A program made the translations under genes and the position numbers. From the NCBI GenBank assembly GCA_043767985.1, contig JAYVKZ010000148.1:1-9233 (forward strand): a DNA stretch of 9,233 nt, given 5' to 3'. The notes under the pieces are model-generated. The model was not told where the DNA came from. It saw only the letters and a list, made by a program, of their open reading frames with translations, and did no database searches. Shown here one piece after another: positions 6,990 to 9,233 of this stretch; the first letter of the stretch is position 1; every line of letters starts with the position of its first letter. The stretch comes from JAPOKJ01 sp043767985 (GTDB taxonomy: Bacteria; Pseudomonadota; Gammaproteobacteria; Burkholderiales; Burkholderiaceae_E).

Positions 6990-7021
6990 GGTGTACGATT
7001 TTCCCGTTTTCTGAGACGACC
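6990..7021 (-). repeat. Right terminal repeat of the Tn3-derived element
   Basis: Read on the minus strand from 7021 inward it is GGTCGTCTCAGAAAACGG followed by GAAAAT. This matches the first ~25 bases of Tn21-type ends apart from two missing leading G residues and one inserted G. The inner third is not conserved, and the coding remnant of the transposase starts right after it. Confidence 0.65.
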
Positions 7022-7040
7022 GGATCTTCATTCTGTCATA

Positions 7041-7060
7041 AAACGATTATACGGTAACCA
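7041..7060 (+). repeat. Left arm of a perfect 20-base inverted repeat
   Basis: AAACGATTATACGGTAACCA is the exact reverse complement of 7128-7147, with 67 bases between. On the minus strand this arm contains TATAAT at 7046-7051, pointing toward the Tn3-derived element. The arm begins 20 bases right of that element and resembles no Tn3 end. Confidence 0.9.
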
Positions 7061-7127
7061 GTTTATATAAGCCCTAGCCCCTGCTCCGCAGGCGCACTAG
7101 TCTGTAATAAAAGGGCGTTCTCCGCAT

Positions 7128-7147
7128 TGGTTACCGTATAATCGTTT
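7128..7147 (-). repeat. Right arm of the perfect 20-base inverted repeat
   Basis: This is the mirror copy of 7041-7060. It ends 26 bases before the recombinase-like gene start at 7174. Between the arms lie a small hairpin (CCTGC-TCC-GCAGG, 7080-7092) and an AT-rich TTATATAA. The pair could be operator half-sites, recombination sites or an element end. Confidence 0.9.
7137..7142 (+). promoter_or_regulatory. Likely -10 box of the recombinase-like gene, embedded in the inverted repeat
   Basis: A perfect TATAAT lies within the right repeat arm, placing a transcription start near 7149 and a leader of about 25 bases. No good TTGACA-type -35 box is visible at the usual spacing. A protein bound to the arm would block the promoter, which suggests autoregulation. 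Confidence 0.45.
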
Positions 7148-7164
7148 CCTGTTTGGTCTCTTCT

Positions 7165-7168
7165 GGAG
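7165..7168 (+). promoter_or_regulatory. Ribosome binding site deciding the start of the recombinase-like gene
   Basis: GGAG lies five bases before ATG 7174. It favours this ATG over the in-frame TTG at 7153, which has no such site and would leave almost no leader after the presumed -10 box. Confidence 0.6.
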
Positions 7169-7173
7169 CTCCC

Positions 7174-8247
7174 ATGGCTCGCCCTCGTGCTTTCGCTGCC
7201 GTTCAGAACATCCTGCCTTTCGAAACCCCAGGTCTTGATGCGGCTTTGGTTTCGCTTTGGAAAGAATCCCCTACCTTGGCGTTCGAACGATGGCGGCGTA
7301 CTCGACGAGCCGCCAACAAATGGAGCTACTCGGAGCGATCAATCGTGCAGCACGGCTCCATGTTTCGCCAGTACTTGGTGGCGCTTGAGGTTGCGAATAC
7401 TGACCTGCTCTCGGTTGATTCGCTCACCATTGAAAAGTTTCTGATTGGTCTTCGCGGGGTGGTTCCTCTTCATCGGCGCCCTGCCCTGCCTCAAGACGTT
7501 CTCGGATCTCCTGTGGGCTCGGGCCTGGCGGCCCCTTCGACACCGGCGTCCAACATCACGGTTCGTCGCTATGTTCAGTTACTGGCCGAGACGTACGACT
7601 ATTTTGCGAGCACGGGCTTGCGGCGCGGTAATCCCATGATTGCTCTCTTGCCCATTTATGGCAAACCTGAAGCTGCTCCGATCATTTCGTATCTCACCGC
7701 TGGCCAAGAGCAAGCCTTGATCAAGCTCATCGGTGACATGTCCAAGGTCACTTGGAAGGAAGAGCGTGATGCCGCCATTCTTGCGGTACTCCTCGGTTCA
7801 GGTCTTGCGTTGGGCGAGCTCATTGCCCTGAAAATCCGCGACGTTCACGTCGATGACTATGAACCTGGCATTGAAGTCGCGGCCACCGGTTTGACCCATG
7901 CCCATGTCGCGCCGATCGCGCCTTTTGCGGTCGAACACGTGACGCACTGGCTGTCACGACGCCAGCTCGAACCGATTCCCGGCGAGGTACTCTTTCCCGG
8001 TGCGGCGATCGGTAAGAACTATGCCGGGTCGCGCGTCTATGATCTTGTGAGCAAAGCGCTTGAGATCGTTGAGTCGAATGGCCAGCACCGGGGGCCTGCG
8101 ACTTTAAGAAACACGTTTGCGAGGAGGCAGCTTTTCCATGGAGCAGACTCCGTTCAAGTTCAGCAGTGGATGGGCTTGGCTACGGATCGAACGATCGTGA
8201 AGCTAATGCGGACATTGCCAGGTTCAGTCAACAGCAAAGTGGTTTAA
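7174..8247 (+). CDS. Tyrosine-recombinase-like protein lacking most catalytic residues
   Basis: This 357-residue protein has the two-domain layout of tyrosine recombinases: an N-terminal SAM-like DNA-binding domain (about 20-160, with SERSIVQHGSMFRQYLVAL and TVRRYVQLLAETYDYFAS) and a C-terminal catalytic-type domain (about 170-345). The catalytic landmarks are altered. The first arginine (normally in TGLRxxEL) is Ala212 in GSGLALGELIAL. The HxxR box reads PATLRNTF, so His is Ala309 while Arg312 remains. The LGH histidine is Leu335 in WMGLAT. The tyrosine nucleophile position is about Leu344, and no tyrosine occurs after residue 289. It should fold and bind DNA but not recombine it. The perfect inverted repeat right upstream is an obvious candidate binding site, so a role as DNA-binding regulator or accessory architectural protein is my inference. 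The start is set by GGAG at 7165. It could also be a decayed integrase kept open by chance, though the reading frame is intact. Confidence 0.8.
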   Translation: MARPRAFAAVQNILPFETPGLDAALVSLWKESPTLAFERWRRTRRAANKWSYSERSIVQHGSMFRQYLVALEVANTDLLSVDSLTIEKFLIGLRGVVPLHRRPALPQDVLGSPVGSGLAAPSTPASNITVRRYVQLLAETYDYFASTGLRRGNPMIALLPIYGKPEAAPIISYLTAGQEQALIKLIGDMSKVTWKEERDAAILAVLLGSGLALGELIALKIRDVHVDDYEPGIEVAATGLTHAHVAPIAPFAVEHVTHWLSRRQLEPIPGEVLFPGAAIGKNYAGSRVYDLVSKALEIVESNGQHRGPATLRNTFARRQLFHGADSVQVQQWMGLATDRTIVKLMRTLPGSVNSKVV

Positions 8248-8331
8248 AAGGGAGCCGTCTAATAAGCGACGATTAGTTGCTCGGCGCATCCCATCACCCA
8301 TTCAAGTCACGCATTTCTAACGACAGCGATC

Positions 8332-8907
8332 TCAAATCAAATTTGACCAACCTTGCAGGTACTGAGCAGTCTGCGGTAGGCCACTTTTTTCAATCATTGC
8401 GATCAAGTCCATTGCGGTCCGCGTTGGCTTTTTCATCCGAGCTCGAACCAACTTCATAGTGGGTAATGCCTCTCGCGGTGCGAGCTCCAACTGGTTCATG
8501 ATGAAATCGTCAGGATGCACCACCTCAATTTGATGAGCGGCGAGCGTTTCTTTTGGGAAATCTTTAAGGTTGGCAGTCACGATCGCATCCGCGTGTCCGA
8601 CAATGGCGGCCGCAAGGACGTGGCGGTCATCAGGGTCCGGTAGCTCAAATGCATCGATTAACGACTCATAGTTTTGCACTAAAGCGTCGGGTAAAGATTG
8701 ATCCATTAAGGCCCTAAGGGCGTCGACCTTGTCCTCAATCCCAGGGCGATTAGCCTTTAGGTTACGCATCCATTCTTGATGAATATGTTCGCTCCACTTG
8801 GCGGAGTAAAGGTCGGCCATCGCTAGACTCATCAAGAGATCGCGCAATAAATCGGGATAGAGCACGTTGGCATCTAAGACCGCCGTATAACGCGGCGTAC
8901 CAGCCAT
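8332..8907 (-). CDS. PIN-domain toxin of a type II toxin-antitoxin pair
   Basis: This 191-residue protein has a PIN nuclease domain in its first ~140 residues. Acidic positions expected for metal-dependent RNA cleavage are all present: Asp12 in VLDANVLYP, Glu45 in HIHQEW, Asp93/Asp94 in PDPDDRHVLAAAI, and the DAIVTANLKDF segment (107-117). The stretch WSEHIHQEWMRNLKANRP belongs to the VapC-like subfamily that is paired with excisionase-type HTH antitoxins. Residues 141-191 form an extension (NQLELAPREALPTMKLVRARMKK) typical of this longer subfamily; classical VapC has about 130 residues. In the family, free toxin cleaves RNA and arrests growth until bound by antitoxin. ATG 8905-8907 directly follows the antitoxin stop (TAGATG), so translation is probably coupled. 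It converges with the recombinase-like gene, 84 bases away. The exact RNA target is unknown. Confidence 0.88.
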   Translation of the reverse strand: MAGTPRYTAVLDANVLYPDLLRDLLMSLAMADLYSAKWSEHIHQEWMRNLKANRPGIEDKVDALRALMDQSLPDALVQNYESLIDAFELPDPDDRHVLAAAIVGHADAIVTANLKDFPKETLAAHQIEVVHPDDFIMNQLELAPREALPTMKLVRARMKKPTRTAMDLIAMIEKSGLPQTAQYLQGWSNLI

Positions 8908-9233
8908 CTAATAAAGATTCATCGACTGAGATAGGTCGACTAGTTTTTGCATCGCTTTCTCAGACTCTTCCTTTTGAGCATTTTGAAAGCGCAAAAGCTC
9001 ATCAAACTCGATCCTACGATGACGACCAATCTTACGGTGAGCCAGGCGCCCTGCCTCGACCTGCTTGATCAAGTAAGGCCGCGACACATTCAAAAACCCC
9101 GCCGCTTCTTGTGTGGTGAGTTCGTGCTTTTGGGGAACGAGAATGACGGGCCGTTGCTGGCCCAAAAGTCCGAGCAAGTTGGCGACCGCACGCAACGCTT
9201 TTGGGGAAAGCTCAAGTACCGGAGCCTGAAGAG
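8908..9233 (-). CDS. Excisionase-type HTH antitoxin, 5' end beyond the window
   Basis: The protein contains a MerR/excisionase-like winged helix-turn-helix: LTTQEAAGFLNVSRPYLIK, then GRLAHRKIGRHRRIEFDELLRF. This module binds operator DNA. The C-terminal tail (EKAMQKLVDLSQSMNLY) matches the ending typical of antitoxins paired with long PIN toxins and probably wraps the toxin. A TTG at 9193-9195 could be taken as the start, but the frame stays open to the window edge with family-like sequence (LELSPKALRAVANLL) that corresponds to the N-terminal region of homologues. I therefore treat the gene as cut by the edge. It is the first gene of the operon; the toxin follows immediately. By family behaviour, antitoxin and complex repress their own promoter, which lies outside the window. 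Confidence 0.88.
   Translation of the reverse strand, partial: LQAPVLELSPKALRAVANLLGLLGQQRPVILVPQKHELTTQEAAGFLNVSRPYLIKQVEAGRLAHRKIGRHRRIEFDELLRFQNAQKEESEKAMQKLVDLSQSMNLY

Larger units (their letters stand above)
6769..7021. mobile_element. Miniature Tn3-derived element (TIME-like), about 253 bases
   Basis: Two oppositely oriented Tn3-family terminal repeats bound a stretch that contains only the end of a Tn3-type transposase gene. The left repeat (6769-6808) shares AGAAAACGGA, an ATAAA run and the inner TTAAG with Tn21/Tn3-type ends. The right repeat (about 6990-7021, read on the minus strand) begins GGTCGTCTCAGAAAACGG, nearly identical to the outer half of the Tn21-type end. Miniature elements of this kind, under 300 bases, with Tn3 ends and no full transposase, are known as TIMEs and can be moved in trans. 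The five-base flanks (6764-6768 and 7022-7026) do not match; GGATC occurs at 6770-6774 and 7022-7026, but the left copy falls inside the repeat. The insertion is therefore old, the ends uncertain, or a rearrangement followed. Confidence 0.65.

Noticed and set aside
6770..7026. GGATC at 6770-6774 and 7022-7026 as the five-base target duplication of the Tn3-derived element
   Set aside because: The left copy would lie inside the terminal repeat and leave that end without its conserved leading G residues; coincidence is more likely.
7041..7147. Inverted repeat as an integron attC site or a replication-terminus dif site
   Set aside because: No GTTRRRY-type core sites or dif-like 28-base pattern are visible, and the arms are too far apart for a single crossover core.
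8251..8280. Possible hairpin (CTAAT at 8259-8263 with ATTAG at 8272-8276) as a terminator between the convergent recombinase-like and toxin genes
   Set aside because: The stem has only five AT-rich pairs with no T-tract.
1..9233. CRISPR array, tRNA or rRNA genes
   Set aside because: No regularly spaced direct repeats and no tRNA or rRNA landmarks were seen on either strand.

Overview
The window reads as an accessory, mosaic stretch of a proteobacterial genome, probably beta- or gamma-proteobacterial. The assignment rests on the style of the glutathione S-transferase remnant, the Tn3-family debris, and the excisionase-like HTH/PIN toxin-antitoxin pair; no single gene fixes the species. The left edge (bases 1-347) is the GC-rich 3' part of a glutathione S-transferase gene broken by an in-frame TAG. 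About 520 bases without a convincing gene follow.

The centrepiece (869-5861, + strand) is a tight three-gene operon that looks like a self-contained, highly divergent Hsp70 chaperone system. Gene 1 is a 708-residue protein with N-terminal TPR repeats, a middle segment that resembles a J domain without the HPD tripeptide, and a C-terminal part that looks like two small beta domains. Gene 2 is a 117-residue protein whose C-terminal half resembles the beta domain of GrpE, the Hsp70 nucleotide exchange factor. Gene 3 is an 833-residue Hsp70 with an intact ATPase signature, an extra beta-rich segment between the ATPase and substrate-binding parts, and a long helical tail. The stop of gene 1 overlaps the ribosome binding site of gene 2, and gene 2 abuts gene 3 as TAAATG, so the three are probably translated together. 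My inference is a dedicated machine: Hsp70 motor, mini-exchange factor, and a TPR/J-like targeting subunit. Its client is unknown.

From 6048 to 7021 the minus strand is decayed. It holds the C-terminal part of a ComF-like phosphoribosyltransferase, an XRE-type repressor missing its N-terminal half, and a 253-base miniature element bounded by Tn3-family terminal repeats that carries only the last ~60 codons of a Tn3-type transposase. The element's left end lies exactly where the XRE gene is cut.

Next comes a perfect 20-base inverted repeat (7041-7060 / 7128-7147) with a TATAAT box in each arm. It sits just upstream of a tyrosine-recombinase-fold protein (7174-8247) that has lost most of its catalytic residues, including the nucleophilic tyrosine. 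The right edge (8332-9233, minus strand) is a toxin-antitoxin operon: an excisionase-type HTH antitoxin, cut by the window edge, followed without a gap by a PIN-domain toxin.
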